Assembly (NCBI GenBank): GCA_027371665.1
Contig: DAHXMP010000110.1
Span: 1-13,737 of the forward strand
Direction of reading: 5' to 3'
Length of the DNA: 13,737 nucleotides
From: Bacteroidota bacterium
Lineage (GTDB): Bacteria > Bacteroidota > Ignavibacteria > Kapaibacteriales > UBA2268
The notes under the pieces are model-generated. The model did no database searches. It had not been told where the DNA came from and worked only from the letters and a program-made list of their open reading frames with translations. Made by a program: the position numbers and the translations under genes. Positions 1 to 8,976 of the stretch are shown piece after piece (the stretch's first letter is position 1; each line of letters starts with the position of its first letter).

Positions 1-1539
1 ATTATTGAAAAAGAGAAAGAAATATCACTCATTTTGATGGACATCCAAATGCCCGGAATTGATGGTTTTGAAACTGTAAGATTGATTAAAGAAAATGAAA
101 CAACCAAAGAGATACCTGTAATATTCATAACCGGAATTTACAACTCTCTTGAGTTTGTCAATAAAGGGTACGAGCTTGGTGCGTATGATTATATTCAAAA
201 GCCCTTCGAATCTCAATTTTTGCTTAATAAAGTTAATGTATTCCTGACTCTTTATAATCAGAGCAAAACTCTGAAGTTACAGAAACAGATGCTTGAGCAA
301 GCTGAGCGGGAACTTATTAAAGAAAAAGAAGAACTTGATATACTTCTAAAAAGTATCAGCGATGGTGTGATTTCTTTTTCAATGAGTGGCAAGATAATTT
401 ATATGAATGAATCTGCCGGGAAAATTTTGGATTTAAACCATCAATCAACAAATGAAGTTCTTATAAGGGAGATTATCAAAGTAATTGATGAAAACAATAA
501 TGAAGTACCTATTAATCCTATTGAGTGGTTAAAAAACAACAATAAATCGGAAAAAAAACAATTGAGTATTGTAACTCAATTAGGGAAGCGAAAAATAATT
601 AATGCAGAAGCGTCTGATATTAGAGATATAAATGATAATTTAACAGGTGTTGTCATTGTTTTCAGCGACATGACTGAGATGATTAGGATGCAGAATCAAC
701 GCTCTTTATCTCAAAAAATGGAATCTGTCGGCAGGCTTGCTTCAGGAATTTCTCATGAAATCAACACCCCCATGCAGTTTATCGGAGATAATACATTTTT
801 TATTAACGATGCTTTTAAAAATCTGATTCAATATTGTGAAAACATAGAAAATTTAATTAATAAGAAATTCGATAATGAAGAAGATATTTCTGAAAAGTTA
901 ACCGAAATAAAAAATGAGTATGATATTGATTATCTTAAGGAAGAAGTGCCGGTAGCTATCGAAAGAACACAAAGCGGAATTGAAAGAGTGAGTAAGATTG
1001 TGCTGGCAATGAAGAATTTTGCCCATCCTTCAGGCAAGCAAAAAACTCTCTCAAATATTAACCAGGGAATTGATGTAACGGTTACCATATCTAAAAATGA
1101 ATGGAAATATGTTGCTGACCTTCAAACTGATTTAGATGGAAATCTTCCTATGGTTTTATGTACGCTTGACGAAATAAACCAGGTCATATTGAATATGATT
1201 ATTAATTCTTCACATGCAATTGGAGATGTGATAAGCAAAGATGAACCTGATAAAGGTAAGATAAATATTTCGACGAAATACGATGAAAACTTTGTTTATA
1301 TTATATTAAGTGATACTGGTAAAGGAATTCCCAAAGAAAATCTGTCAAGAATCTTCGACCCCTTCTTTACAACGAAAGAAGTCGGAAAGGGAACAGGACA
1401 GGGATTAGCAATTGCTCACGATATTATTGTCAATAAACATTCGGGAGAAATTCATGTTGATTCTGAATACGGAAAAGGGACAATCTTTACAATTAAACTG
1501 CCAATAAAGGTTAATAATACAATTAATAAAATTGAATAA
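1..1539 (+). CDS. Hybrid sensor histidine kinase: receiver-PAS-HisKA-HATPase (5' partial)
   Basis: The frame is open from base 1, so the true start lies before the window; 512 codons are visible. Fragment residues 1-85 are the back part of a receiver domain: Asp14 in the LMDIQMPG context is the likely phosphoacceptor and Lys66 lies in QKPFE. A coiled-coil linker (about 90-120) and a PAS-like segment (about 120-225) follow. The H-box His252 lies in SHEINTPMQFIGDN, typical of kinases with a long insert between the two dimerisation helices. The ATP-binding domain shows the N box (NMIINSSHAI), G1 (DTGKGIP), F box (FDPFFTTK) and G2 (GKGTGQGLAIAH). No membrane segment is visible, so it is probably cytoplasmic and takes input through its receiver. 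It is followed one base later by a receiver-HDOD gene, a likely partner in the same operon. The family call is firm; the signal is unknown. Confidence 0.93.
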   Translation: MIEKEKEISLILMDIQMPGIDGFETVRLIKENETTKEIPVIFITGIYNSLEFVNKGYELGAYDYIQKPFESQFLLNKVNVFLTLYNQSKTLKLQKQMLEQAERELIKEKEELDILLKSISDGVISFSMSGKIIYMNESAGKILDLNHQSTNEVLIREIIKVIDENNNEVPINPIEWLKNNNKSEKKQLSIVTQLGKRKIINAEASDIRDINDNLTGVVIVFSDMTEMIRMQNQRSLSQKMESVGRLASGISHEINTPMQFIGDNTFFINDAFKNLIQYCENIENLINKKFDNEEDISEKLTEIKNEYDIDYLKEEVPVAIERTQSGIERVSKIVLAMKNFAHPSGKQKTLSNINQGIDVTVTISKNEWKYVADLQTDLDGNLPMVLCTLDEINQVILNMIINSSHAIGDVISKDEPDKGKINISTKYDENFVYIILSDTGKGIPKENLSRIFDPFFTTKEVGKGTGQGLAIAHDIIVNKHSGEIHVDSEYGKGTIFTIKLPIKVNNTINKIE

Positions 1540-1540
1540 T

Positions 1541-2764
1541 ATGAATATTAGTATTCTTTTTGTAGATGATGATAATGATGTAATTGACGGATATAAAAGG
1601 ATGTTATTCTCAATGAAGAAGGAATGGTCTATGCATTTCGCTCTTTCGGGAGAAGAAGCATTGAGAATCATGTCAACGGCAAAAATTGACGTAATTATAT
1701 CCGACATGAAGATGCCGGTGATGGATGGCACAGAGCTTTTAAGACAAGTAAAAGATTTATACCCACATATATTGAGAATAATTTTATCGGGGCACCAGGA
1801 CCAGGTAAAGATAGTTCGTTCAACTATTTTAGCTCACCAATTTTTATTGAAACCATGCAATGCCAACCAAATAAAAAATGTTATTAAAAATGCTTACTCA
1901 TTAAGAGATAATCTGGAAAACCAGAAGTTACTATCAATTATCAACGGAATAGGTCAGTTGCCATCACTTCCGGAATTGTATGTTGAAATTGAAGAATTAA
2001 TGGACACCCCGGATTATTCGCTTGAAAGAATGATGCAAATAATATCAAAAGACCCTGCGATAACGGCAAAAATACTACAAACTGTAAATTCGGCTTTTTT
2101 CGGTTTGCCTCGCCGAATTACAGACCTGCTGGAAGCTTTGAGTTTCCTGGGAGCGAACACAATAAAATCAATAATCTTATATTTACATTCGTTTAGCATG
2201 AAAAATGTACCTTCTATAGCAAGAGATTATTGTTCTGAAATTGCTAAAAAAAGCCTCCTGACTGCACAGATTGCAAGGGAAATTGGCAATATCGAAACAT
2301 CAGATAAGCAAATACTAGATGATATATATGTATCAGGAATTTTGCATGACATCGGCAAGCTTATTCTCCTGCAAATTCCGGAATATTTCGATAAGATGAA
2401 TTATATGATAAATATAAAAAAAATGAAGGATATTGATACAGAAATGCAGATTCTTGATATATCACATGAATGGGCAGGAGCCTATCTCATGGGAATTTGG
2501 GCTTTACCCAAGACTGTAGTTGAAGCAATAGCATTTCATCATAATCCTTCGAAAATAAATCATACAGATTTTTCGATATTAACCGCATTACACATTGCTA
2601 ACGGGTTCGCAGAATATCAAGCTGAACCTTTTGATAGAAAAAAGATTGATATTGATTTAAATTATTTGGCAAATTTTAAACTAAAAGGTAACTTTGAAAA
2701 ATGGGAAAATATTGCACATAAATATAATCTGATAAAAAATGAACAGGAAAATCCTTCTTATTGA
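1541..2764 (+). CDS. Response regulator with HDOD output domain
   Basis: This is a 407-residue protein counted from ATG 1541. An in-frame TTG at 1532 is possible, but the ATG gives the canonical receiver start MNISILFVDDDND. Residues 1-120 form a receiver with acidic pocket Asp10-Asp11, phosphoacceptor Asp55 (ISDMKMP), Ser83 (LSGH) and Lys104 (LLKPC). Residues about 134-340 form an HDOD domain, recognisable by LPSLPELY, the DPAITAKIL helix with VNSAFFG, and HDIGKL at 269-274. HDOD domains are generally regulatory protein-contact modules rather than proven phosphohydrolases. The gene begins one base after the kinase stop and overlaps the next gene by 26 bp, so the units are translationally packed and the kinase is the obvious phosphodonor. 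The downstream target is unknown. Confidence 0.92.
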   Translation: MNISILFVDDDNDVIDGYKRMLFSMKKEWSMHFALSGEEALRIMSTAKIDVIISDMKMPVMDGTELLRQVKDLYPHILRIILSGHQDQVKIVRSTILAHQFLLKPCNANQIKNVIKNAYSLRDNLENQKLLSIINGIGQLPSLPELYVEIEELMDTPDYSLERMMQIISKDPAITAKILQTVNSAFFGLPRRITDLLEALSFLGANTIKSIILYLHSFSMKNVPSIARDYCSEIAKKSLLTAQIAREIGNIETSDKQILDDIYVSGILHDIGKLILLQIPEYFDKMNYMINIKKMKDIDTEMQILDISHEWAGAYLMGIWALPKTVVEAIAFHHNPSKINHTDFSILTALHIANGFAEYQAEPFDRKKIDIDLNYLANFKLKGNFEKWENIAHKYNLIKNEQENPSY

Positions 2765-3125
2765 TGATGACCGTGATGTCTTAGATGCTTATGCCAGAAA
2801 TCTAAAAAATTCATTCGATGTGGTAACGGCTCTTGGAAGTGCCGAAGCTATTAAACTAATTAAGGCACACGGCGATTTTGCAGTTGTAATCACTGATTAT
2901 AAAATGCCCGATATGGATGGATTAGCTTTGCTAACAATTGTTAAGAAGTTTGCACCAAACTCTATAAGAGTTATGATTACTGGCCATCCGGAAATGGACG
3001 TTGCAATTGATGCAGTAAATCAGGGTAATGTTTTCAGATTTCTTACAAAGCCATATCCTGTCTCGAGAATGATTAGAGTCCTTAATGAGTGTGTTGATGA
3101 ATTTAATTCTGAAATGAATAATTAA
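2739..3125 (+). CDS. Stand-alone receiver (CheY-like) response regulator
   Basis: At 128 residues this is a receiver domain and almost nothing else. Acidic residues Asp9-Asp11, phosphoacceptor Asp53 (ITDYKMPDMDG), Thr81 (MITGH) and Lys104 (FLTKP) are all present, so it should be phosphorylatable. It lacks an output domain, so it acts either as a phosphotransfer shuttle or sink or as a direct-binding regulator. The start lies inside the end of the HDOD gene (26-bp overlap). Its sequence is close to the receiver of the next gene: 54 identities in 105 gap-free positions, counted by hand, including the shared run GNVFRF. It therefore looks like a tandem duplicate that lost, or never had, the output domain. 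Confidence 0.92.
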   Translation: MNRKILLIDDDRDVLDAYARNLKNSFDVVTALGSAEAIKLIKAHGDFAVVITDYKMPDMDGLALLTIVKKFAPNSIRVMITGHPEMDVAIDAVNQGNVFRFLTKPYPVSRMIRVLNECVDEFNSEMNN

Positions 3126-3163
3126 ATTTGAATCTTGAAAGGTATAAAAACTCGGAAAATTAT

Positions 3164-4300
3164 ATGAACAAACAGATTTTACTTGTTGATGATGATACAG
3201 ATATATTAACTGCATTCGAAAGGAATTTGAAAAGAAAATTCGAAATTGTTACTGCATCGAGTGGATATGAAGGAATCGAGAAAATAAAAGAGTACTCAGC
3301 TTTTGCAGTTATAGTATCTGATTATAATATGCCCAAGATGAACGGCATTGAATTTCTTTCTGTTGTCCGTCAAATATCTCCCGATTCTGTTAGAGTTATG
3401 CTTACAGGATTTGCAGACCTCGAGACTACGATAGATTCTGTTAACAAGGGTAATGTTTTTAGATTCATAACCAAACCTGTAAATGCTGATTCATTGATAA
3501 GTGTTCTTAATGATTGTCTATCTCAGTATCAATTGATTACTGCTGAACACGAACTTCTCGAAAAAACTCTTAAAGGAAGTATTAAAATTCTTATTGATAT
3601 TTTGTCGTTTACAAGTCCTGTTGTATTCAGCCAGTCAAGCAGACACAGGAAACTTGCAAAAAAAATTGCAGAAAATCTCCAGCTAAAAAAAATATGGGAA
3701 GTAGAGATAGCTGCATTATTTTCGGAAATTGGCATTATAACAATACCCAGTGAAATCGTAGATAAAAAAATTCGCGGTGAACAGCTAAACGCTGACGAAG
3801 ATAAAATCTACCAGACATCAGCACTAAACGGCAAAAACTTGTTGAAACATATACCCAGGCTCGAGGATGTTGCAAATGCTATTGGGCTGAAAGATAAAAA
3901 TTACAAAGAATATATTAATTCTCATGATGTTATTGATGAGAGCGATTATCCGGTTACTTCGAGAATTTTAAAAGTCGTAATTGATTTTGACTCTTATCTT
4001 GAGAAAGGTCAAAATGAGTTAGATGCTTTAAAAAACCTTAAGCTGACACCTGAAAAATATGAACCGGGAATACTGGATGCTCTTGAAAGAATTGTTACCG
4101 GGATTAAGACGGAACGTTTGATAAGATTTATTCCCTTCAAAAATCTGAGAATATCTATGATACTGGCAGATGATATAAAGGATGACAAAGGCAACATACT
4201 TCTTAAAGGAGGTTACGAAATAACCGATGTACTGCTTTTGCGTTTAATCAATGCTTCAAAAGTGAGAACAATTTTAGAACCGATTAAAATTTATGATTGA
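3164..4300 (+). CDS. Response regulator with degenerate HD-GYP domain
   Basis: This is a 378-residue protein from ATG 3164 (MNKQILLVDDD). A TTG at 3128 would add 12 residues, but the ATG fits the receiver start. The receiver spans 1-120 with Asp53 (VSDYNMP), Thr81 and Lys104. Residues about 145-320 have the spacing of an HD-GYP cyclic-di-GMP phosphodiesterase domain, but the metal ligands are gone. The first His is Gln157 in QSSRHRKLA, the HD pair is Ser187-Glu188 in LFSEIG, the next His position is Ser219, and no HHE or GYP motif is visible. The C-terminal 317-378 resembles the tail domain that follows many HD-GYP modules (GNILLKGGYEIT). Catalysis is unlikely, so I infer a binding or scaffold role. 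It is the last gene of the cluster, 38 bp after the stand-alone receiver. Confidence 0.85.
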   Translation: MNKQILLVDDDTDILTAFERNLKRKFEIVTASSGYEGIEKIKEYSAFAVIVSDYNMPKMNGIEFLSVVRQISPDSVRVMLTGFADLETTIDSVNKGNVFRFITKPVNADSLISVLNDCLSQYQLITAEHELLEKTLKGSIKILIDILSFTSPVVFSQSSRHRKLAKKIAENLQLKKIWEVEIAALFSEIGIITIPSEIVDKKIRGEQLNADEDKIYQTSALNGKNLLKHIPRLEDVANAIGLKDKNYKEYINSHDVIDESDYPVTSRILKVVIDFDSYLEKGQNELDALKNLKLTPEKYEPGILDALERIVTGIKTERLIRFIPFKNLRISMILADDIKDDKGNILLKGGYEITDVLLLRLINASKVRTILEPIKIYD

Positions 4301-4655
4301 TAAATTAGGATAAGACATTACATTTTTAGAAAAGCCTTTTTCATAGGATTCAATCTATAAAATAGTTGCGATTATTACTCAATTATTGTTTTAAAAACTA
4401 CATTTTTTATTATCAATAATGATAAAAATTCCTCGAGGTGTACTTTATTTATTGCAGTTATCAATTAGAAATTTTAAATTGACAATTAAAACTTATTTAT
4501 TCTTCTTTGAAGCTTATTACCTATTTTGAATAATGAACAACAATGATTAAGAGGGAATAAAAAAAAACTGTTAAGTATTCTGTTAAGTGTTGATTTTATT
4601 TTATTAAGTATTTGATATTAAATAAATAAAAATCATTTTCACTATTAAAAAATTG
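4301..4655. other. Non-coding gap between the phosphorelay cluster and tRNA-Pro
   Basis: This is 355 bp of very AT-rich DNA without a credible gene. It lies between transcription units that point towards each other (response regulators from the left, tRNA from the right), so it should hold termination signals. The only hairpins I see are weak: GAAAA-GCCT-TTTTC near 4330 and TTATCA-ATAA-TGATAA near 4410, each with adjacent A/T runs. Two copies of CTGTTAAGT start at 4568 and 4580, with a related ATTAAGT near 4603. No RNA gene is recognisable by eye. Confidence 0.5.
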
Positions 4656-4730
4656 TCGGGGCGAGAGGATTCGAACCTCCGGCTTCCTGGTCCCAAACCA
4701 GGCGCGCTAACCGGACTGCGCCACGCCCCG
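4656..4730 (-). tRNA. tRNA-Pro (anticodon TGG)
   Basis: Read on the minus strand this folds as a standard cloverleaf of 75 nt. The acceptor stem is CGGGGCG/CGCCCCG with discriminator A, the D stem GCGC/GCGC, the anticodon stem CCTGG/CCAGG around loop TTTGGGA, and the T arm GGAGG-TTCGAAT-CCTCT. The anticodon TGG reads proline CCN codons. The 3' CCA is not encoded, so it must be added by tRNA nucleotidyltransferase. It sits 42 bp downstream of the CNNM/CBS gene on the same strand and could be processed from that transcript; no separate promoter is obvious. Confidence 0.96.
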
Positions 4731-4772
4731 TCATTTCAGGAAATACAAAATTGCGGAATTTTTGACTCTTTT

Positions 4773-5822
4773 TCAAATATTTTCGCTCTGCTGGCCAAGT
4801 AATGCTATTCTTTTATCTCGGTGCTGTTTTGCCAGTTCACGCAAATCCACTACCTTGTCTGCTTCGTCAACTATTTCTACTCCTAAAATCGTTTCCAGAA
4901 CATCCTCCATAGTCAGCAAGCCTTCTACCCCACCGTATTCATCAACAACCATGAACAAATGCTGTTTCCTTTTGAGAAATTCGTCAAGTGCTTTGTCGAG
5001 CTCTGCGTTTTCAGGTATATAGTGTACTTTTCTTGACAGGTTTCTTAACTTTTGCGATGACTTACCCTGCAATGCCGTATAAACAACATCCTTCGACATA
5101 ACATATCCGACAACCCCATCATCCATGGATTCTCCTTCCCAAATGGGAAAGCGTGAGTACATCTGTATTTCGGGAAGATTTACTATTTCCCCGACTTCCC
5201 TGTCTGCCTCACAGCTGAAAACAACCGTTCTGGGAGTCATCACATCCATTACAAGCACTTCGCTGAAATTCATAATATTTTTCAGAATCCTGTATTCATC
5301 CGCTTCTATCGAGCCTTCCTCCCTTGCCGTTTCAAACATCGCATTAAGTTCTTCCCTCGATGCTTCTTCATCTGAACTCCCCCCGATTTTCTTAACAATG
5401 TACTTTGTACTTTCTATCAACGGAGCCGGTATTATGGCAAGAAAGAATAACAAACCTGACATCGGTAAGGCAAGGCTATCAGCGAAACGTTTGCCAACGG
5501 CAAAAAACAGTGAACGGATGAACAAAACAATATTAAAAATTACCAGAATACCAATTATTGTAATTAGCAACCCCTGGTAATGATTAAAGGTTATTATACC
5601 GAAAAGCACATATGCAGCAGTGTATGAAAGATTTTCAATTATAGTAAAACCGGCATTTGAATTATCCGGATTGTTCCTTAGAATTTGAAGCCTGGATGAT
5701 GCCTTGCTCTTTGATTCGGTAATTTGGTTAAGTTTTTCTTGTGATAGCCATGATAATATAGAATTAAGAAAGGCACAAAAAGCCCCGAAAAAGATTGTAA
5801 CAGCTATATAAATTATAATCAT
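4773..5822 (-). CDS. CNNM/CBS-domain membrane protein (HlyC/CorC-like ion transporter family)
   Basis: The protein has 349 residues and belongs to the integral-membrane CNNM (DUF21) family, linked to Mg2+/Co2+ efflux and often mislabelled hemolysin. Hydrophobic segments at about 3-25, 60-80, 83-107 and 117-137 form the membrane domain. The conserved linker EEGSIEADEYRILKNIMNFS leads to MDVMTPRTVV at 192-201. A pair of CBS domains follows (about 195-250 and 262-318), ending in the diagnostic MVVDEYGGVEGLLTMEDVLE. Many relatives carry a further C-terminal CorC_HlyC domain of about 80 residues. It is absent here, and the protein ends about 30 residues after the second CBS domain, so this is a short form. 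The family assignment is secure; the transported ion is not known from sequence. Confidence 0.9.
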   Translation of the reverse strand: MIIIYIAVTIFFGAFCAFLNSILSWLSQEKLNQITESKSKASSRLQILRNNPDNSNAGFTIIENLSYTAAYVLFGIITFNHYQGLLITIIGILVIFNIVLFIRSLFFAVGKRFADSLALPMSGLLFFLAIIPAPLIESTKYIVKKIGGSSDEEASREELNAMFETAREEGSIEADEYRILKNIMNFSEVLVMDVMTPRTVVFSCEADREVGEIVNLPEIQMYSRFPIWEGESMDDGVVGYVMSKDVVYTALQGKSSQKLRNLSRKVHYIPENAELDKALDEFLKRKQHLFMVVDEYGGVEGLLTMEDVLETILGVEIVDEADKVVDLRELAKQHRDKRIALLGQQSENI

Positions 5823-5946
5823 TTGAAAGAAGAACTTAGCTTACTCCTATGTTCGACATAACATTTGAAATAAAAGATAATATAAATATATAAATAAATT
5901 TCTTATATAAAAAAATTTGTTCTTCTGCATAAGCAAAATAAAGTAA

Positions 5947-6606
5947 TTATTTCTTTTTCCTTAGTAATTCTTCCTGTCTCTGAAGCATTAAGCTTGTATT
6001 AAAGTGTAATTCATATGTGTCCTTGTTTTTCGGGTCATATACTGTATGAATCTCAATAGGGTCCCCCTTGTAGGTTGAAAAAGATACGGATTTCTGTTCG
6101 AACCCGTAAATAAATATTAAAAAATAAATTTCCCTGTTTGATATAACCAAAAATGCTGAAGCCGGTGTTTTGCCGTCCCCTGATTCAACTATCGAATTCA
6201 GGAGCCTGTCCATTATATACTCATGAAAGGTTGCATTGTTCGTGTCTTGCAAAGCAGAAAAGGCATAATAGCAGGCATAATGAGCATACATATCAACATA
6301 TTCTTTCAATAAAATTGTATCGGCTAATTTGATTGCCTCCTTATATTTTTTTTCGTTCAATAAATCAATCATACTTTTACTTATTGTATCTAATGTTTTT
6401 TCGTATGGATTGTACTTAGATGTTTTTGTAAAGCTCATTCTTAGGTCAAGGAAATTAATCTTCCTGTCCCCGTTAATAAAACGGTTCAATATTTTTTCGT
6501 ATTTGCCGATTTTTAAAAAATCCGGTTTCTTTGTAAAGGTTGTATCTGATGCCGATAGACCGGTAACGGCAAATATGAGCAAAATAATTATTATTATTTT
6601 CTTCAT
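5947..6606 (-). CDS. Secreted DUF4919 family protein
   Basis: This is a 219-residue protein with a clear N-terminal signal peptide: MKK, an Ile/Leu-rich core, then a likely cleavage after LSAS near residue 20. There is no lipobox Cys, so export to the periplasm or outside is expected. The pattern matches DUF4919 as I know it: an early FLDLRMSFTKTSKYNPY block (52-68), a TPR-like helical pair (about 84-125) and SGDGKTPASAFLVIS at 142-156. An aromatic strand region and a terminal LHFN follow (200-203). The family is common in Bacteroidota and has no established function. The gene lies 124 bp upstream of the CNNM gene on the same strand and diverges from the YyaL-like gene. The C-terminus is a basic KKK tail. 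Confidence 0.8.
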   Translation of the reverse strand: MKKIIIIILLIFAVTGLSASDTTFTKKPDFLKIGKYEKILNRFINGDRKINFLDLRMSFTKTSKYNPYEKTLDTISKSMIDLLNEKKYKEAIKLADTILLKEYVDMYAHYACYYAFSALQDTNNATFHEYIMDRLLNSIVESGDGKTPASAFLVISNREIYFLIFIYGFEQKSVSFSTYKGDPIEIHTVYDPKNKDTYELHFNTSLMLQRQEELLRKKK

Positions 6607-6751
6607 TCAGTATTTCCGAAATTAATAGTAACAGATAAATTTATTAAAATCTAAATTAACGAATATTTCAAACAAAATGTACTTTTTCATTTATAATAAA
6701 ATTCTATTTAATCGTTTCACGTTTAACAATTTGTCATCCGGGAAAACTAAA

Positions 6752-8839
6752 ATGAATATAAATGCAAAGCCTAATAAATTAATTAACGAACTCAGCCCTT
6801 ATCTCTTGCAGCATGCACATAATCCCGTTGATTGGTACCCATGGGGTGAAGACGCTTTTGCCAAAGCAAATGAGGAAGACAAACCGATATTTCTATCTAT
6901 CGGCTATTCTACTTGTCACTGGTGCCATGTAATGGCACATGAATCCTTCGGTGATGAAAATATTGCTTCACTGATGAACGATGTATTTATCAATATAAAA
7001 GTTGACCGGGAAGAAAGACCCGATATAGATTCTGTTTATATGCAGGTATGTCAAATGCTCAACGGGAACGGCGGCTGGCCCCTTACAATAATAATGACTC
7101 CTGATAAAAAGCCTTTTTTTGCCGGCACCTATTTTCCTAAAGAAAGTAAATGGGGCAGAATAGGAATGAAAGAATTGATTCTAAGAATTTCCGAATTGTG
7201 GAAAGGGAGCAGGGAAGAAATCATCTCTTCTGCAAATGGTATTGTAGCAAATCTAAACTACGCCAATGATATTAAAAGCGATAATTCATTAAATAGAGTA
7301 GCATTTGATAAAGCATTTAATGAGTTAAGCTTTTCCTATGATTCATTATACGGTGGTTTTGGAGGTAAACCAAAATTTCCAATGCCTGTCAACATTATGT
7401 TTCTTCTGCGATTTTGGAAAAGATTTAACAGGACGGATGTCCCGGATATGATTAGAAAAACATTGGAGAAAATGAAAAGCGGCGGCATCTATGACCATCT
7501 GGGTTACGGCTTTCACAGGTACTCGACAGATGAAAAATGGCTTGTCCCTCACTTTGAAAAAATGCTTTATGACCAGGCTCTTCTTATGGCTGCTTATACG
7601 AAATCCTTCCATTCAATGAAAAACGATGAGTACAAGGATACTGTGAATGAGTTGTATGAATACATTAACAGGGATATGACTTCTACCGAAGGTGCATTCT
7701 ATTCCGCAGAGGATGCAGACAGCGAAGGCACCGAAGGAAAATTTTATGTTTGGGACATTGACGAAATTAAATCTGTACTTGGTAACGATTCTGACCTCTT
7801 TATCACAGTTTTTAATGTTAGTGAAAATGGAAATTTTTACACAGAAACAAATGAAGGTGGAAAAGCATATAATATACTTCATGTTAACAGGCAATTAAAT
7901 GAAATTGCAAAAGAAGAAGGCATGGCTTTAAATGAATTAAAATTAAAAATCAATGAGCTTAGACAAAAGCTTTTCCTGAAAAGAAAAAATCGCATCCATC
8001 CCTTTAAGGACGACAAAATTCTAACTGACTGGAATAGCCTCATGATTGCCTCTCTTGCTAATGCTGCAATTGTTTTTCATAACGATAAATATCTGGATAA
8101 AGCTGAAATGGCTGCCCGTTTTATTCTTAATCAAATGCTTATGCCCGATGGAAAATTGCTTCACATGTACCGAAATGGCAAAGCGGGAACAAAAGCAAAT
8201 CTCGATGACTATGTTTTCTTTGTTAATGCTTTAATTGAACTATACCTGTCATCTTTTAATATTGAATACTTAGAAAAAGCTATTGAAATTAACAATACCT
8301 GTATTAATGATTTTTGGTCAGATGAGAATAATTGCTTTTCCTTCACATCAAAAGATAAAGAAACACTATTCGTAAAAAGGATAGAATTGTTTGACGGCGC
8401 AGTTCCTTCAGGTAATTCCATAGCTGTGATGAATCTCGTCAGGCTTGGCAGAATAACCGGAGATACCGGATTAATTAACAGAGCAGAAAGAATGATAAAA
8501 GCTTATTCTAACTCGGTTAATAAATCTCCTTCGGCTTTTTGCGGATTTTTATGCAGTTTCGATGAACTGATTAATGAGAGCATGGAAATTATTATTGTCG
8601 GAGATGAATTAGATTACAGGACAAAAGAACTTTTAGAAAAATCGAGGGAGTTTTATAAACCCGGTAAAATAATTATCCAAAAAAATTCCGATTTTGAAAT
8701 AATAGACAAAATCTCGGTAATGGCAAAAGATAAAAAAATGATAAATAAATCGCCGACTGCTTACGTGTGCAGGAATAATACCTGCCTTGAACCTGTAAAC
8801 ACCTCGGTTGATTTATTAAAATTACTCAATGGAAAATGA
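6752..8839 (+). CDS. yyaL: YyaL/SSP411-type thioredoxin-domain protein (DUF255)
   Basis: Counted from ATG 6752 the protein has 695 residues, normal for the family. An upstream in-frame ATG at 6677 would add 25 Phe/Asn-rich residues that match nothing in the family, so the inner start is preferred: it gives MNINAKPNKLINELSPYLLQ directly before HAHNPVDWYPWG. The N-terminal thioredoxin-like domain carries CHWC (Cys55, Cys58) inside GYSTCHWCHVMAHESF. The remainder is an (alpha/alpha) barrel of the six-hairpin glycosidase type with YGGFGGKPKFP, PHFEKMLYDQALL and EDADSEGTEGKFYVW. The conserved VCRNNTCLEP lies near the C-terminus. Homologues include B. subtilis YyaL and mammalian SPATA20; the substrate is unknown. 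There is no signal peptide, so a cytoplasmic location is expected. Confidence 0.93.
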   Translation: MNINAKPNKLINELSPYLLQHAHNPVDWYPWGEDAFAKANEEDKPIFLSIGYSTCHWCHVMAHESFGDENIASLMNDVFINIKVDREERPDIDSVYMQVCQMLNGNGGWPLTIIMTPDKKPFFAGTYFPKESKWGRIGMKELILRISELWKGSREEIISSANGIVANLNYANDIKSDNSLNRVAFDKAFNELSFSYDSLYGGFGGKPKFPMPVNIMFLLRFWKRFNRTDVPDMIRKTLEKMKSGGIYDHLGYGFHRYSTDEKWLVPHFEKMLYDQALLMAAYTKSFHSMKNDEYKDTVNELYEYINRDMTSTEGAFYSAEDADSEGTEGKFYVWDIDEIKSVLGNDSDLFITVFNVSENGNFYTETNEGGKAYNILHVNRQLNEIAKEEGMALNELKLKINELRQKLFLKRKNRIHPFKDDKILTDWNSLMIASLANAAIVFHNDKYLDKAEMAARFILNQMLMPDGKLLHMYRNGKAGTKANLDDYVFFVNALIELYLSSFNIEYLEKAIEINNTCINDFWSDENNCFSFTSKDKETLFVKRIELFDGAVPSGNSIAVMNLVRLGRITGDTGLINRAERMIKAYSNSVNKSPSAFCGFLCSFDELINESMEIIIVGDELDYRTKELLEKSREFYKPGKIIIQKNSDFEIIDKISVMAKDKKMINKSPTAYVCRNNTCLEPVNTSVDLLKLLNGK

Positions 8840-8976
8840 AATTAAAATCTACCGGAAGTAAAAAATCTATTTTTCATTTCGGTTAATATTTTATAAATTT
8901 CGTTTAATAAAATCAGTGCAAATCGTAAATAAATTGAAATTGAAAAATAATCATAAACAAACCATAAGGAAATCAC

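Noticed and set aside
3128..3163. TTG start for the degenerate HD-GYP regulator
   Set aside because: The 12 added residues precede the standard receiver start MNKQILLVDDD; the ATG is better placed.
4762..5580. Open plus-strand frames antisense to the CNNM gene
   Set aside because: Ser/Ile-rich translations without domains, fully inside a clear minus-strand gene; typical antisense shadows.
6677..6751. N-terminal extension of the YyaL-like protein from ATG 6677
   Set aside because: The 25 extra residues are low-complexity and unlike the family; ATG 6752 puts the conserved N-terminus in the right place.
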